64,000 nucleotides of DNA, from NCBI GenBank assembly GCA_033807695.1, contig CM066307.1, positions 372,001 to 436,000 of the forward strand. Direction: 5' to 3'. Within the stretch, counting starts at the first letter, position 1; each line of letters starts with the position of its first letter. A program made the position numbers and the translations under genes. Below the pieces are notes generated by a model that was not told the origin of the DNA, did not search any database, and saw only the letters and a program-made list of their open reading frames with translations. Below are positions 1 through 11,896 of the stretch, piece after piece. The stretch is from Daedaleopsis sinensis. Its lineage: Eukaryota; Basidiomycota; Agaricomycetes; Polyporales; Polyporaceae.

Positions 1-3000
1 AAACTGCCATCGAGAACGGGGATTTCAGCCAGATCATGCTAATCAGTAAGTTCTCAACTACTGTCGATTCACATACACTAAATTAGCACAATAGGCCAGT
101 TTTGGAAGCAGGAGGACGTGATTCTTATGAAGCAGCTGGAGGCAGACCAAAAGATATTGAAAAGAGGTCAGTTCCTTTCAACGTGCTGTTCCGATGCTGG
201 GCCTTGACTGTTCACGGCAATCAATCTGACGTACTCTTCAGCCGTTGAGGATTCCTGGACAGCCCCGTTTCTCGGACACTGCCAAGATGTACTTATTCGC
301 AACCTGCGCAATATGTATCGCGGATCCCTGAGATTGGCGGAGAACAAGAATTCTGGGCTAATCTACCTCACACACACCACCATCATCCAAAGTTCTGGAT
401 CTGGCAAATCACGACTGGTCGATGAGGTTGCACGAACCATCTTCACCATCCCTTGTAACATCCGGGCTGGGGAAGATGAGCGATGTACGTGCCCTATATT
501 TCACTCTCATCACTGTGAGGTATATTGACACTCTGAGCCGCAGATGGTGCCTGGCCAGCATCCGATACAGCCATCAGTTCCCTTCTCGGCGTGGAACTTG
601 TTGATGGTGTGGTGAGCGAACAGATTGTCTACTGTTGTTACCTGCTCTTTCTCCAAGTATTGTTTCGATGCACCGTTGAGGCTCTCGATGCCTGGTCGGA
701 GGACTCGCCGCAGGAGCATACCACCCGACTCGCGTCGCGCTGGCGCGACTACCTTTCTCGCGACGGGGGCAAGAATCGCAAGGAGCTATACGGGCGCGTT
801 GCAAGCAAAACGGTGTGCATCGGTGTTTGAGTATGCTCGATGTCGTGGACTAACAACCGTGGATTAGACGACCCTCAGAGACGAATACAAACTCCGGAAC
901 GCGATCAGCGTGAGTAAGCACGTTGAGGAGAAAATCCTTACGTCCGCAAAGGAGGCGCTCGCAAAACTCGTTGGTCGTGTTTGCCCATTTTCTAGCTGTC
1001 CCGCCGATAGCTTGCATGGTTCCGAGCTACACCTATTGGTCTACTTCGACGAGGCTCACACCCTCACTAAGAAGCTCATACAACCACAAACAGATCAGCC
1101 TTCGGGTCCTATCGCATCTGGAAAATATCCACTCGACGTTCTTTACACAGCGATGGACGACTTACGACTGGGTGGACTGTTCTCGGTATTCATATCCACC
1201 GAGTCGAAGCTGCATTTGTTAGCGCCTTCCGCTACAACGGCCCGTTCCGCTCGTTATGGCCGCGATGTCAGTACCCTGCACCCCCCCCTCACTGAGACAC
1301 CTTTCGACTGCTTCGGCTCGTTCCGGATCGATCCCAAACGGATAAAAGCGAGCGACTTGTGCAATATAGCCTTCATGTCGTGTTTCGGACGTCCTCTGTG
1401 AGTTGGATCCCACGTGTCTGCACAGATGGCTTGTGGCTCATGTCGTATAACATCGCAGCTGGCGCTCGCTACTGTGGCCATTCACCGACAATCTGCTCAA
1501 GCAATTCGCTGAGAATGGCGAAAACAGCGAACCCATTCATTTCTCCCTCGGCGATCGTAATATTATGCAACAGCAGTACAGCTCATTGCTCAAAGTCGCG
1601 CGCCAGAAGCTCCTCTGTGACATGGATATATCTCGGCCGTGCTCGTCCTACTCGCGGGTCGCGCAGTCTGCTGTTCTTGACGCCCGGGTCCACCTCTCCT
1701 TCGAGCCTAGTCGCATTTCCAGTCAACAACATGTGGCCGAGTTGGTCGCAAGCCACATGCGGACGGCTTATTCTATCCCCAAGCATCGCGAGTACATTCG
1801 CTCCGGCTACTCGTCAGAACCTATCCTGGCCTTGGCCGCCACGCAGCTGATGCATGACTGGGACGCTCAGTCTGGCACGATGAACAGTCCCGCTGTGAGC
1901 ATCTTGCAAATGCACCTCGATCACGATCTCCTCCATCCAGGCGAGGGAGGCGAGGCGGTCGCACGTTCGTTGCTCTTGACTGCCCGTGATCGCGCGACAC
2001 CGTTGGATCCCGAAGATACCGACCACTGGAGGCGTCCCTCCTGCGCTCGGCTCGTTCCGGTGAACAACTTCATCACGGCACTATTTCCAAAGGACGTCGC
2101 AGAGGCGATCTTGGAAAGCGTACCAGACAACCTTCCTCCGAATGTGGTAGAACTTGAAGATGGCTCCAAAACCGTTAAGCACGTTAAGTTCAAAGAGGCG
2201 TTCAAGAATGCCGTCATCAACTTCACACACTTCGCAAAGTTCGCGGACGATTCGGCGATCGACCAGTGTACAGCGCTCGGATGCTTCCTGCGCGGAATGG
2301 CCCCTATCTGCCGTAACAATGCCCCACTCGCCGACGCGTTCATCCCAGTTTGCATGGACCCATCCAAGCCGCTCACTCCCGAAAATATGTCCGGGATCAT
2401 CGTCCAAATCAAGGCACGAGCTAAAGCCGAAGCAACGAATGCGTTAGCATTCACACAGAAGCAGGTTGGTCTGTTCCCGACTGGGTCGCCGCTGCGTGCA
2501 TACGTTACTCTGTTCATGGAGCTTGGCGTCACCCACCCCCCGCCACCGCTTGCGCGCACACCCACCCACTACAACCCGGGTGAGGCGAACAAGAACAAGA
2601 ACAAGAAGGCGCTCGAGAGGCAACGGGCGGACCGTGATGGACCAGAGCCCGCACTAGCCGAGACACCCTCCAGGTTTAAAATCCTGGCCGCGCCCTCACG
2701 AGGGCGAGCGCGGTACGATCATCCCCGTTACTCTATCTATGTGTACGGGTGCTCTCCGACAGTGTACAACGTCATCCGTGAGCATGAGCGTCCGGTCTAC
2801 CGCAAGATCCTCCGCGCTGGCCAACTTCTCGGCGAGCATCCGAACCAGGACGCGCGGTCTCTCGCGATGGTCCGCAACCAGAAGCCGTTCTTTGCCGTTG
2901 GGCACGCGTCCTGGCACTGGCTCGACGGCTCGTACGGGCTGAGTCCCGACGAGGACGAGTGGAATGCCTTGTGGACTGAAGGCCAGGAGCCTGTCGAGGC

Positions 3001-3199
3001 TGGTGCAACTGATCAAGATGGCGGCGCTGTGCGCGTTGGCAAATATGACAGTGACGGTTCCGACCACGAGCGCGACGGAGACTCGGAGATGGACGAACAT
3101 GATGACGGTGATGTGGAACGTGATGATGGCGATGTGTTCATGGAGAGTCCGACCCACGCTGCTGGTCCGAGTCGCCGTCCTGGCTCGCTGGCCAAATAG
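1..3199 (+). CDS. Large P-loop NTPase-like protein of unknown function (5' end outside window)
   Basis: The gene enters from the left edge, so its N-terminus is missing. Several exons join in phase with short GT-AG introns, for example at 46, about 168, 614, 806 and 1399. A Walker A-like loop (SSGSGKSRLVDEVART) lies near 390-450, and a Walker B-like segment (LLVYFDEAHTL) near 1040-1075. The last exon covers about 1459-3199 and ends in a strongly acidic D/E-rich tail (DGSDHERDGDSEMDEHDDGD). The long C-terminal region has no motif I can name. The architecture resembles large, poorly characterised P-loop proteins that are abundant in Agaricomycetes; some related P-loop domains occur in Crinkler-like effectors, but I cannot claim that here. 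Every apparent stop falls inside a plausible intron, so I read it as an intact gene rather than a pseudogene. Confidence 0.6.
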
Positions 3200-3936
3200 G
3201 CTGGACATCTCTCGACCGAGTCGTTCAATAGAGTCCAATCCGGCGGCTTTGAGGGACTTAGAACTCGAGTTATCATTTGGTTATCGTTGTCTCCCGGTAT
3301 TGCCGCCCTTACGACCTGTACTTATATTACTGGTCTCCCTATGTACTAAACTCATGTCGTAACAGTGTGTCTTTTCATTCAAGTCATGTTTCATCTTCCT
3401 CCGCTCTGAGCACATTTGGGTTTTCTCTTTCGTGTTGTAGCGGCTATATACCTGGAATGAACGCTGTGATCACCAACAGATCCGCATCACCCTATGCATC
3501 GGCTAGCTATGAGCATCTACATAGCCAGTAGATCTAGAAGTGAGTATAGATGACGACAGTCCTTAAAAACATATGTGCGAGCACGCCGGATGACTTCAGG
3601 TTCGAACTCGATGGTAGTCATGCAAGCTCTGAACCTTCTCAGTTCATCTCCCTGTCGTAAACCTGGATGCAAACCTATCCAAACGAAGACTCGCAACTCA
3701 AAAATTGTTAGCGTTGCACGCTGTTGCACGACGTTCGAACGTCAGTTCAACTTACGTTAGAACAAGTTGAATTCGAAGCAGGGCGGGGCGCCACAGGGCG
3801 CCGCACAAGGGTGCGATGTGCACGTGACATACTCTGCAGGAAATTTCGGAGAGCTTCATACCGGAACTCGATCCTGCCCACCCACTTCCATGCCCTTCTA
3901 GTCTATCTGCTTGTACCTCAGACTGTCTGTACGACT
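3200..3936. other. Intergenic region upstream of DBP9
   Basis: No supportable gene. It holds the 3' flank of the P-loop gene and the promoter and 5' leader of DBP9. Confidence 0.5.
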
Positions 3937-6649
3937 ATGCCGGACGCTCGTCTCGTCGACCCAAAAGCGACCTTCGCGTCGTTCAACCACATGCTGGACG
4001 GGCGCATACTGCGTGCTCTCGCGGACATGGGCTTCGCTCGCCCGACTCTTGTTCAAACGAAGGCGATACCGCTCGCGCTGGAGAACAAGGACATACTTGC
4101 GAGAGCGAGGACGGGCAGCGGGAAGACCGCGGCATACTGCATCCCGGTCGTGCAGAAGGTCTTGAAAGCCAAGGAGGTGAGTAGTCTTCTAGTAAACCGG
4201 GTACTGCTTGTAGTATCCCATTCCTGTGCCTACCAAGCCAGTTCTGCACATCGACATAACATGCGCGTCTTACCGCATGATTGCATACAAACTATCTTTC
4301 GCATGAAATTGACTTTTTGGCCGGCAGGAGCTCGAGGGCGACGATGCCAAGAGACAGTCCACACGCGCACTCATCCTTGTCCCGACAAGAGAGCTGGCCG
4401 AACAGGTGTCCGGACATCTTCGCAGTCTGTTGGCATACTGCGAGCAAGAAGTCACCGTAGCCAACGTCTCGGCCGGGACCACCACCCACCTGCAGAAGTG
4501 AGTGAGTCGCATCTCCACAACTCCACTGGGGAGACCTTTATCGACCAGCGGCGGACCAGGACACTGCTCTCCGACAGCCCCGATATCGTGATCGCCACTC
4601 CGTCCCGCGCTCTTGCGCTGCTCCAGTCCAAGGTACGCCCGCACTCTGGATGGCTCCGGAAACCGACCTCACACGGACCCAGAACCTGCAACTCCACTCG
4701 CTCGAGAGCCTAGTGATCGACGAGGCGGATCTCATACTCTCCTACGGGCATGACGAGGATGTCCGCCAGATATTCGGAGGAGGCTATCTGCCCAAGATCT
4801 TCCAGTCGTTCCTCATGAGCGCGACGATGACCGAGGACGTGGAAGCTCTCAAGGGACTCGCCCTGCGGAGCCCGGTGAGTGCATTACCTCTCGGAGACCG
4901 AAGAAGGGTTCACCGACGTGCGTTCCGCAGGTGATCCTCAAGCTCGAGGAAGACGAAGACGAAGCGGCGAACCTAACGCAGTACTCCGTCCGGTATGGCC
5001 AGTACCCACTTGAAAATCCGGCGACGGTGCTCATCTCTCGTCACAGCTGCTCCGAGGTCGACAAGTTCCTGTTGACGTACGTCATCCTCAAGCTCAAGCT
5101 CATCAAGGGCAAATGCATCCTGTTTGTGAACGACGTCGATCGGTGCTACCGCCTCAAGCTCTTCCTCGAGCAGTTCTCGATCAAGAGCTGTGTGCTCAAC
5201 TCGGAGCTGCCCCTTAACTCCAGGTATGTCTCCGCCGCGTGTGTGCGCACACGTCTGCGGCCGCGAGCTCGTCAGAGCGTCTGACTCACCGTCCCCCCGT
5301 CCGTGCCTCCGTCAGGTATCACACCGTCCAGGAATTCAACAAGGGCGTGTATGACTACATCATTGCCTCCGACGAGAGCTCTGGCCGCGCAGAACACGAC
5401 TCCGACTCCGACGAGGATGCCGAGGCGGCCCATGCCGGCGAAGACGACGGCGAGGACGATTGTAAGCTCCACTCCCTCGTTTCCTAAGATCTCCGTCGCT
5501 CACAGCGTCTCCAGTCATGTCCACTCAGCGGGACCCAGACCCGACCGCCGCCGAGGAAGATGAAGACGAAAACGAGGACGGTGATGCAGCGGACGCAAAC
5601 ACACAGGCAGACCCGAGCCCGTCCCAGCCTCTCAAACGGAAGCAGCGCGCAGACTCCCCCGCCGCCCCCTCCTCGAAGCCCAACAAGCGCAAGCGGCGCA
5701 AAGGCGGCGGCGGCGGGCCCGACGCCGAGTACGGCGTCTCGCGCGGCGTCGACTTCGTCGACGTCTCGTGCGTGATCAACTTCGACCTGCCCACCTCGTC
5801 GCGCGCATACACGCACCGCGTCGGGCGCACCGCGCGCGCGGGCCGCACGGGCATCGCGCTCTCCTTCGTTGTCCCCGCGGCGGAGTGGGGCAAGCACAAG
5901 GTCGTCGGGGGCGTGCCGAGCGCGCGGCGCGACGAGGCGGTGTTCGCGCGCATCGAGCGCGCGCAGGGCGCGCGCGGGAGCCTCGTGCGGGAGTATAACT
6001 TCGACATGCGCCAGGTCGAGGCGTTCCGGTACCGCATGGAGGACGCGCTGCGCGCGGTGACGCGGAGCGCGATCAAGGAGGCGCGTGTCAAGGAGCTCAA
6101 GACGGAGATCCTGAACTCGGACAAGCTCAAGGTGCGTTTCCAGCTCTTTCTCTCTTTCTATCGTTGTCTCCCTCTTTCTCTTTTCTCTCTCCCTCCTCCT
6201 CCCTACCTTCCTCCCTATCTTCCTCTCTATCTTCCATGTTTGTTTGGGGAGCGCAGACGGCGTGCTGACGGGACGGGCCGCAGGCGCATTTCGAGGACAA
6301 CCCGCTCGACCTCGAGTACCTCCGCCACGACAAGCCGCTGCACCCGACGCGGGTGCAGTCGCACATGAAGCACGTCCCGAAGTACCTGCTCCCCCGCATC
6401 GCGCCCGTGCCAGGCGGCGGGGCTATCACTGGGGCTGGGGCGGGGGCTGGGGCAGACGGCGCGAAGGATGGGGAGCAGGGCGACGCTGCTGCTACCGCGA
6501 CGGGCGCCGTGGGCTTCGTCCCGTTCAACAAGAACGGCGCGCGGGGGCGCGGGCGCGGAAGGGGCCGGGGACGGGGGCGTGGCGGGCGCGGCGGGAGCAC
6601 GGGGCGAGGCGGGAAGAAAAAGTCGGACCCGCTCAAAAAGTTCGGTTAG
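3937..6649 (+). CDS. DBP9: ATP-dependent RNA helicase Dbp9 (DEAD-box, 60S ribosome biogenesis)
   Basis: Eight exons join in phase (3937-4176, 4328-4497, 4560-4632, 4683-4874, 4931-5223, 5316-5461, 5515-6131, 6284-6649) to give about 698 aa. The helicase motifs appear in order: a Q-motif-like segment ([16 protein letters not shown]), motif I ARTGSGKT (residues 57-64), PTRELAE, DEAD (174-177), SAT (207-209), and motif [15 protein letters not shown]. An acidic then K/R-rich linker of about 100 residues splits the second RecA lobe between the FVNDVDR segment and the [16 protein letters not shown] segment. Such an insert is characteristic of Dbp9/DDX56. The C-terminus is a run of RG repeats followed by a basic end. 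Dbp9 is a nucleolar helicase needed for early steps of large-subunit assembly. The start is the first Met giving the conserved N-terminus. Confidence 0.93.
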
Positions 6650-7158
6650 ATCGTGCGCATCAGTATGCATGTATCTTCGTCGAGGACGAGATTGGTGTAT
6701 CCATTTGTATCCATCTCTAACAGTGACTAGTGAAGTCCTGTATTCACGACCATGTGTCATTTCCTTTGTTTTCGCGCGTGCTGGGGCCTGAAACCGAGGA
6801 AATGGTAAATATCCAACGACTGTCCCTCCAATTTCCTCAGATGGGGGAATAGCCTTTGCCCGTCGTGATTGGAATGAAATACAAGACCACGGCGCCGATA
6901 CAGGTCAACGAAATTATTGCGTTGGATCAAGTTGGATAAGAGATGTTGCCGATATATGATGAGTGGATGTCGATACAAATGCTGAGTAGTATACATGTGT
7001 ATGGTAGATGACTGTACTCTAGGAGAGTTAGTTATAGGGATGGGATGTTGGAGCTTCGTGCCTTCGTGAGTCACTTCGTATGCTTATCGTGAGGAGGTTG
7101 TAACGTAGTTGTCAACAATAATTGGGCGGTGCGGGCGCTGCATTCGGGACCGACGTCT
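6650..7158. other. Convergent intergenic region (DBP9 / aquaporin 3' ends)
   Basis: The two flanking genes end facing each other here. No coding potential or structured element recognised; it presumably holds both 3' UTRs. Confidence 0.5.
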
Positions 7159-8468
7159 TCAAACTGCATTGTCGTTCGATGCTCTGGACCTCGCTGAGCC
7201 AGCGGAATCCGCCTCTGCAGCACTCGCGTTTGGGGCGACAGGCTTCTCCGTGTACTGATTCGCACCGCCGTTCGCGGCGTCCAAGCTCCTACGGGACGAA
7301 ATGGAATTGCGCACCGCTGACCGTGCATTCTGCAGCGGGTCGCGCGGCGACTCGCGGTAGTCCATCGTGTCCTGGCCCGGGTTCAGACGCCAGTACTTGA
7401 CACTGTGCGCGACCACGATCAGCGACATGCGCAACGTCTCGAGATGATGACGCACTGTTTCAGCAAGGCGTAGAAGGCCGAGCCGAGCAACGATCCGAGG
7501 AAAGGGCCAACCCAGTACTGTGAAATATCTCACATTGAATTCGTGGCTCGTAAATGTACTTGTTGCAAGACGTACCACCCAGTGCGAGTTGTACGGAAAT
7601 CCAGTGACGACAGCCGGTCCAAAGGACCGAGCCGTGTTCATGCCAGCTCCAGTGAATACCACTGACCACCTGCACACAGCCAATCGTCAAATGAGAACAA
7701 AGGTGAGTACTGTACCGGGGACTCACAAGTGGCATACAAACATGGTAAGACCAATGCCAATCTGATAGCGCAGCCACGATCAATATGACGCACGGGTCGC
7801 TGGGAACAGCGCAACCTACCGGAGCGAAAGGCGTAGCGATATGTTTCTCTGCCGCCAGCATGAGCACCGCGATAACCAGCGCGCTCGTAGTGAACATCTC
7901 GATGAAGACGCCTTGTGCGCGATTAACACCGGGCGCGAGGAATGTGCTGTGGAACAGGCCGTCAGCGTCAGCACGGAGCCAACGATACTGACACTGACTT
8001 GGACGCGAGGGGCCCGGGGGTGAGCCCATAGACGATAGCAGCGGCGGTGACGCCGCCGAGGAGCTGTGCTATGCAGTACGTGACGAAGCGGACGGGGCCG
8101 ATGACGCCAGAGATGAGGAGGGCGAGGCTGACGTTGGGGTTGAAGAGGCCGCCGGTGACGCGGTAGAAGAGCCAGGCGGAGGACAGCAGGCTGAAGCCGA
8201 AGCAGAGGGAGATGTACATGTCGCGCTCGATGTTGGAGACGGAGCTCGACGCGTAGGCCTCGCTCTGGGACGCCTGGACGCCGCCGAGGGCGAGCAGGAG
8301 GAAGAAGGTCGTGCCTGCGTATTCGAGCAGGGCGGCGAGGAGGTCGTCGCCGATCCGCTGGAGAAGGGTGGATTTTGTCGCCGCCGGAGACGGGTCGTTC
8401 ATCTGGTAGTTGGGATCGACGGCGTCACCGTTAACGGCGTTGAGACGCTGCCTGCTCGTGAACGGCAT
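7159..8468 (-). CDS. Aquaporin / major intrinsic protein with NPN and NTA pore motifs
   Basis: Six exons read on the minus strand (8468-7999, 7946-7820, 7761-7727, 7669-7576, 7517-7456, 7402-7159) close in phase to 343 aa. The pattern is that of a MIP channel with six membrane segments. The first pore motif is NPN rather than NPA (residues 110-112, in GGLFNPNVSLALL). The second is NTA (about 222-224, in GAGMNTARSFGPAVV), and keeps the Arg of the selectivity filter. The C-terminal tail of about 80 residues is hydrophilic and Ser/Asn/Ala-rich, and should be cytosolic. MIP proteins conduct water, glycerol or other small solutes across the plasma membrane or vacuole. The substrate cannot be told from these motifs. 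Variant NPA boxes are known among fungal aquaporins. Confidence 0.9.
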
Positions 8469-8804
8469 GGCGGATGCGGACGGGTGGGCGCAAGAGGTGG
8501 GGGATGAGCTGGGGGACGGGAAGAGTTAAGTATGTGCGTTGGCCGGTGGGGAGGGACGAGCGAAGAGCGGAGTGGGTCGCGAACTACGTCACATGATCGA
8601 GGACGTCGAGGTTCGGAGGCGGAAAGAATGTCGAGGGGCGGGGTTGGATTGGTGCGGCTGCCTTGGACGTCGTCGTTGATTGAAGGGCTCCACGCCCGCC
8701 TCGCTCCTCGGGTCGGGGGCTTTCCACCACAAGACAGGTTATCGAACATCGCGTGCGGGCCACGCAGTCATATATTCACCTCCAGGTGCGACACAACGCC
8801 TTGC
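8469..8804. other. Aquaporin promoter / ICT1 downstream region
   Basis: This 336-bp gap lies between two minus-strand genes in tandem. It is GC-rich upstream sequence of the aquaporin; no gene or clear core promoter element was identified. Confidence 0.4.
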
Positions 8805-9584
8805 TCAATCCCAGTCGCCTCGACCTCCTCCGCGGCTGCGCTTCACCTCACTGCGTTTGTCTTTCTCCTGTCGTCGGCGTGCCTTTTCTGCCAACGCCAA
8901 CTTCTTCACGCGCTCCTGTTGCTCTGGGGAGGGCTCGTTCACGAGTCCGGCGGATGCAGCGGATACAATCAGTGAATGCAGCTGGCACGAGGAACGGGTC
9001 AACCATGCATGACATCAGACTTGGCGTCCACACAGGAGACATACCTTCCGCAGGCAGTCCTGGACGTTCTGCGCTTGCGATCGATAAACGGTAGACGTGA
9101 GCAGTATCGACTGCGACGACGAGACGTATGCAGGCTGCACGATGTCAGAATAGAGCAATATGACGACACGCCAGGTACCGACCGTCTTCATGAGATGCTC
9201 CCGGGCCCAGGGCGGAATCCAGGACGCGTCAATAGGGACCCGCATTGTCGCCTTCGTGTTCACTTTATTCACGTTCTAGGGCCGGAAGCACTAGAGTGAG
9301 TACTACCTTCGACAGATCAAGTGCACTGCGGGCCTCACCTGTCCTCCCGGGCCCGAGCTCCGTGAGTATGTGAACTCGACTGTACTTTTAGGAATATCTC
9401 TGGTCTTGAATTTCTCTATCCAATCTCTTGCTTCATCGCTCTGGGAACCATTCTCGAGCGACGCCAGCGCAGGTGGGATGGGCAAGTCGGCGTGGATGCC
9501 TCTCGAGGACATGTCTCGGACACGTACCATTCCTCGGAGCCATGACCTGGTATTGACCGACCAAAGATGTTGCATAATGAGCAT
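8805..9584 (-). CDS. ICT1: Mitochondrial peptidyl-tRNA hydrolase / release-factor-like protein (ICT1 family)
   Basis: Four exons (9584-9339, 9275-9183, 9134-9045, 8981-8805) join in frame to 201 aa. The catalytic GGQ of class I release factors is present at residues 80-82 in SRSSGPGGQNVNKVNTKAT. A short conserved domain follows, then a strongly basic tail (EKARRRQEKDKRSEVKRSRG). This matches the codon-independent rescue factor ICT1 (S. pombe Pth4, bacterial ArfB), whose basic tail enters the empty mRNA channel of stalled ribosomes. Residues 1-30 are basic and hydrophobic and could be a mitochondrial presequence, but start sites at internal Mets (MVRV, MSSRG) are also possible. The gene is divergent from TSC13 across a transposon-invaded promoter. 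Confidence 0.88.
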
Positions 9585-9636
9585 ACGTGAGCGACACGAC
9601 TATGTCGACTTGCACGCGTATCGGTCACGGTGGTCG

Positions 9637-10244
9637 CTGGCGGCTAGGGCACGGGTAAATAGGTTCCGGCGTCTGCTTAACCTGTCAATTACCCAAGCGC
9701 CTTCCGGACCCGGTAATTTACCTATGAGATTTACGGTTAATTAGCTCGGGCGCCTATATGTCGCCTGTCTCACGAAAACACCGCATCTCTCCTTCCAACC
9801 CTTACAAACATCCCTCAGGAGACCTGTAAAGATCTGCAAAGGATGCTATATCTGCGGAGGAGCCCTTGATTTGGATATACACGACTTCAAGATGTGAAAT
9901 GGAGTGAGACTCTAAAATGAGCGCCAATGATTCCCCTACACGGCACCTGAGAACGGCGTCTACCACACTCCTTGAGCACTCTTCACTTAAGCTTCAAGCA
10001 AGCTTCACCCTTCGGAGCTGCTTGCATTCACCAATAATGAGAAAAAAGCAAAAGGAATGCTCATAGAGCGATTCATAGCTAGTATGTGGCTTGCATAAGG
10101 TACCGTGCACACATCCTAATTTACCCTGTTTGACATGCTAAATATGGGCGTTGTCTAATTGACCGGTAAATGACGGTGATTTACCTATGTTAAATAGCAA
10201 CTTGTTAATCAACCAGCCCTATTTCCCCGTGCCCTACTGGCGGC
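9637..10244. mobile_element. Non-autonomous hAT-like MITE (592 bp, with flanking 8-bp target-site duplications)
   Basis: The element proper is 9645-10236. Its left end reads TAGGGCACGGGTAAATAGG and the reverse complement of its right end reads TAGGGCACGGGGAAATAGG, an 18/19 match. Both ends are flanked by the identical 8-mer CTGGCGGC (9637-9644 and 10237-10244). An 8-bp duplication with TAGGG-type termini fits the hAT superfamily. The interior is AT-richer than its surroundings, has no ORF of note, and carries several GGTAAAT/ATTTACC subterminal motifs. It was inserted into what would otherwise be a bidirectional promoter of about 280 bp between ICT1 and TSC13. Confidence 0.85.
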
Positions 10245-10455
10245 AGAGGGAGGTTGAGAAGGGTTGAGAAGAGGAGCGAGGAATCCGAAGAAATCGGGAT
10301 GCTGAATGAGGAAAGTCGCGACCATTTCGCACCTTCTCGCACTCGGTCACTCGGCATTTCAGACTCGGAGTACACAAGCTTCAGAGCTTCACTGAGTGCA
10401 AACCTGCTGCAAACCCTTCGGACGCGTTCACTCCACCGCTCCTCTTTCGCTCAAC

Positions 10456-11896
10456 ATGGTCACCATCCAGGTATCGGCAGCAAAGCCCACAGGTCTCACC
10501 CGCAACCTCCCATCATCTGTAACATTCGACAAGCCCTATGACGCGCTCACCGTCCTCGATATCAAGAAGGCTATCTCTGCGAAGAACCCGAAGGTATGTG
10601 TTCTGCATACGCTGCTGGATACATACTAACGCACGCTTCCTGTCCAGCTCTACACGTCACGGCAGAAGCTCAGCCTGAAAGGCGACAGCAAGGCACTCCC
10701 GGACGAGACTTTGTTGAAAGACGCGGGGCTAGCGGACGGCGCAGAAGTGGCCGTGAAGGATCTAGGGCCGCAAGTGGGGTGGCGGACCGTCTTCCTCGTC
10801 GAATACGTGCGTATCCCCCGTTCTTCCACCTCGGAAACGGACTGAACATCGAGGAAACGCGTCGGTGGGTGGCACAGGCCGGCCCCCTCCTCATCCACCC
10901 GCTCTTCTACCACTTCCCGAGGGTCTTCTTCGGGGGCCCCGTCCAGCACAGCTTGCTGCAAAAGTGAGCCGCGTCGCACCTACCTCCAGTGAGAGTGCTC
11001 CCGCCGCCGCCGCCGCGCTGACCCGTGTCCACCCCCCTAGGTACGTATACGCCGCCGTCCTCCTCCACTTCGCCAAGCGCGAGCTCGAGACGGTCTTCGT
11101 GCACCGCTTCTCGCACGGGACCATGCCCTTCTTCAACATCTTCAAAAAGTGCGTCTGTCCCCCCTCACGCGCGCACGCGCTCTCTCTCGCAGACGTCCCG
11201 AACACGGACACGCGCGCTGACGCGCCCGCCCGCCCGCAGCTCCGCGCACTACCACTTCCTCTCGGGCGTGCTCCTCGCGTGGTCCCTGTACAGCCCGACG
11301 TTCGCGCGGAACTCGCCCTGGATCCGCGGCACCATCCGCGAAGACCCGACCTTCCTCTGGTCGTGCCTCGGGGTCTTCCTGGTGCGTCTCTATATTGCCT
11401 TTACTATCCTTGCCGCCTTTCTCTTTCCCCATTTGCCTTTCTATACCGTCTCCGCCCCGCTTCACTGCACATCCCAGCTGACCGAACGCGCTTGCGCAGT
11501 TCGCGGAGCTCTCGAACCTGCACACGCACCTCACCCTGCGCCGCCTGCGCCCGGCGGGGTCCACGAAGCGCGCGATCCCGCGCGGGTACGGCTTCGCGCT
11601 CGTCTCGTGCCCGAACTACCTCTTCGAGAGCGCGGCGTGGACGGCCGTCGCGGTCATGACCGGGAGCTACGCCGGTGAGTCCCCAGTCCCACTCTGCTCG
11701 CCGGAAGCTGATGATGTTGGCGATGATGATGGTGGTGGTGGTGGTGGTTCTGGTGTGGGTGCTAGCGTACCTCTTCCTCGCGGTCTCGACGTACCAGATG
11801 GCGGTCTGGGCACTCAAGAAGCACCGGAACTACAAGAAGGAGTTTGGGAAGGACTACCCGCGCGGGAGGAAGGCGATGTTCCCCTTCGTGCTCTGA
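10456..11896 (+). CDS. TSC13: Very-long-chain trans-2-enoyl-CoA reductase (Tsc13/TECR)
   Basis: Seven exons (10456-10593, 10648-10806, 10878-10963, 11041-11148, 11240-11381, 11500-11674, 11766-11896) give 312 aa, the normal size for the family. The N-terminal part is ubiquitin-like (MVTIQVSAAKPTG...KLSLKGDSKALPDETLL). The C-terminal steroid 5-alpha-reductase-like domain follows, with ETVFVHRFSHGTMPFFNIFKN, SAHYHFLSGVLL, RGYGFALVSCPNYLFE and the terminal AVWALKKHRNYKKEFGKDYPRGRKAMFPF. The enzyme carries out the last reduction of the ER fatty-acid elongation cycle, supplying very-long-chain acyl chains for ceramides. The C-terminal sequence is the part shared across the whole 5-alpha-reductase superfamily, so specificity rests on the full arrangement. 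Confidence 0.93.
11711..11752 (+). repeat. GAT/GGT trinucleotide-rich microsatellite in the last TSC13 intron
   Basis: A run of ATG/GATGAT passing into GGTGGTGGTGGTGGTGGTT lies between the donor at 11675 and the acceptor at 11765. Its position inside an intron means length changes should be tolerated. Confidence 0.7.

Noticed and set aside
5517..6368. ORF starting [14 protein letters not shown] as an independent gene
   Set aside because: It is exon 7 of DBP9: it carries motif VI and the end of the second RecA lobe and joins in phase to exon 6.
7159..7683. Aquaporin ending at the stop after CVIISRRCACR in the fifth exon
   Set aside because: A donor GTGCGT and acceptor CACAG join ALLKH to VKYWRLNPGQDT in phase, adding a credible hydrophilic tail; the short ending is intron read-through.
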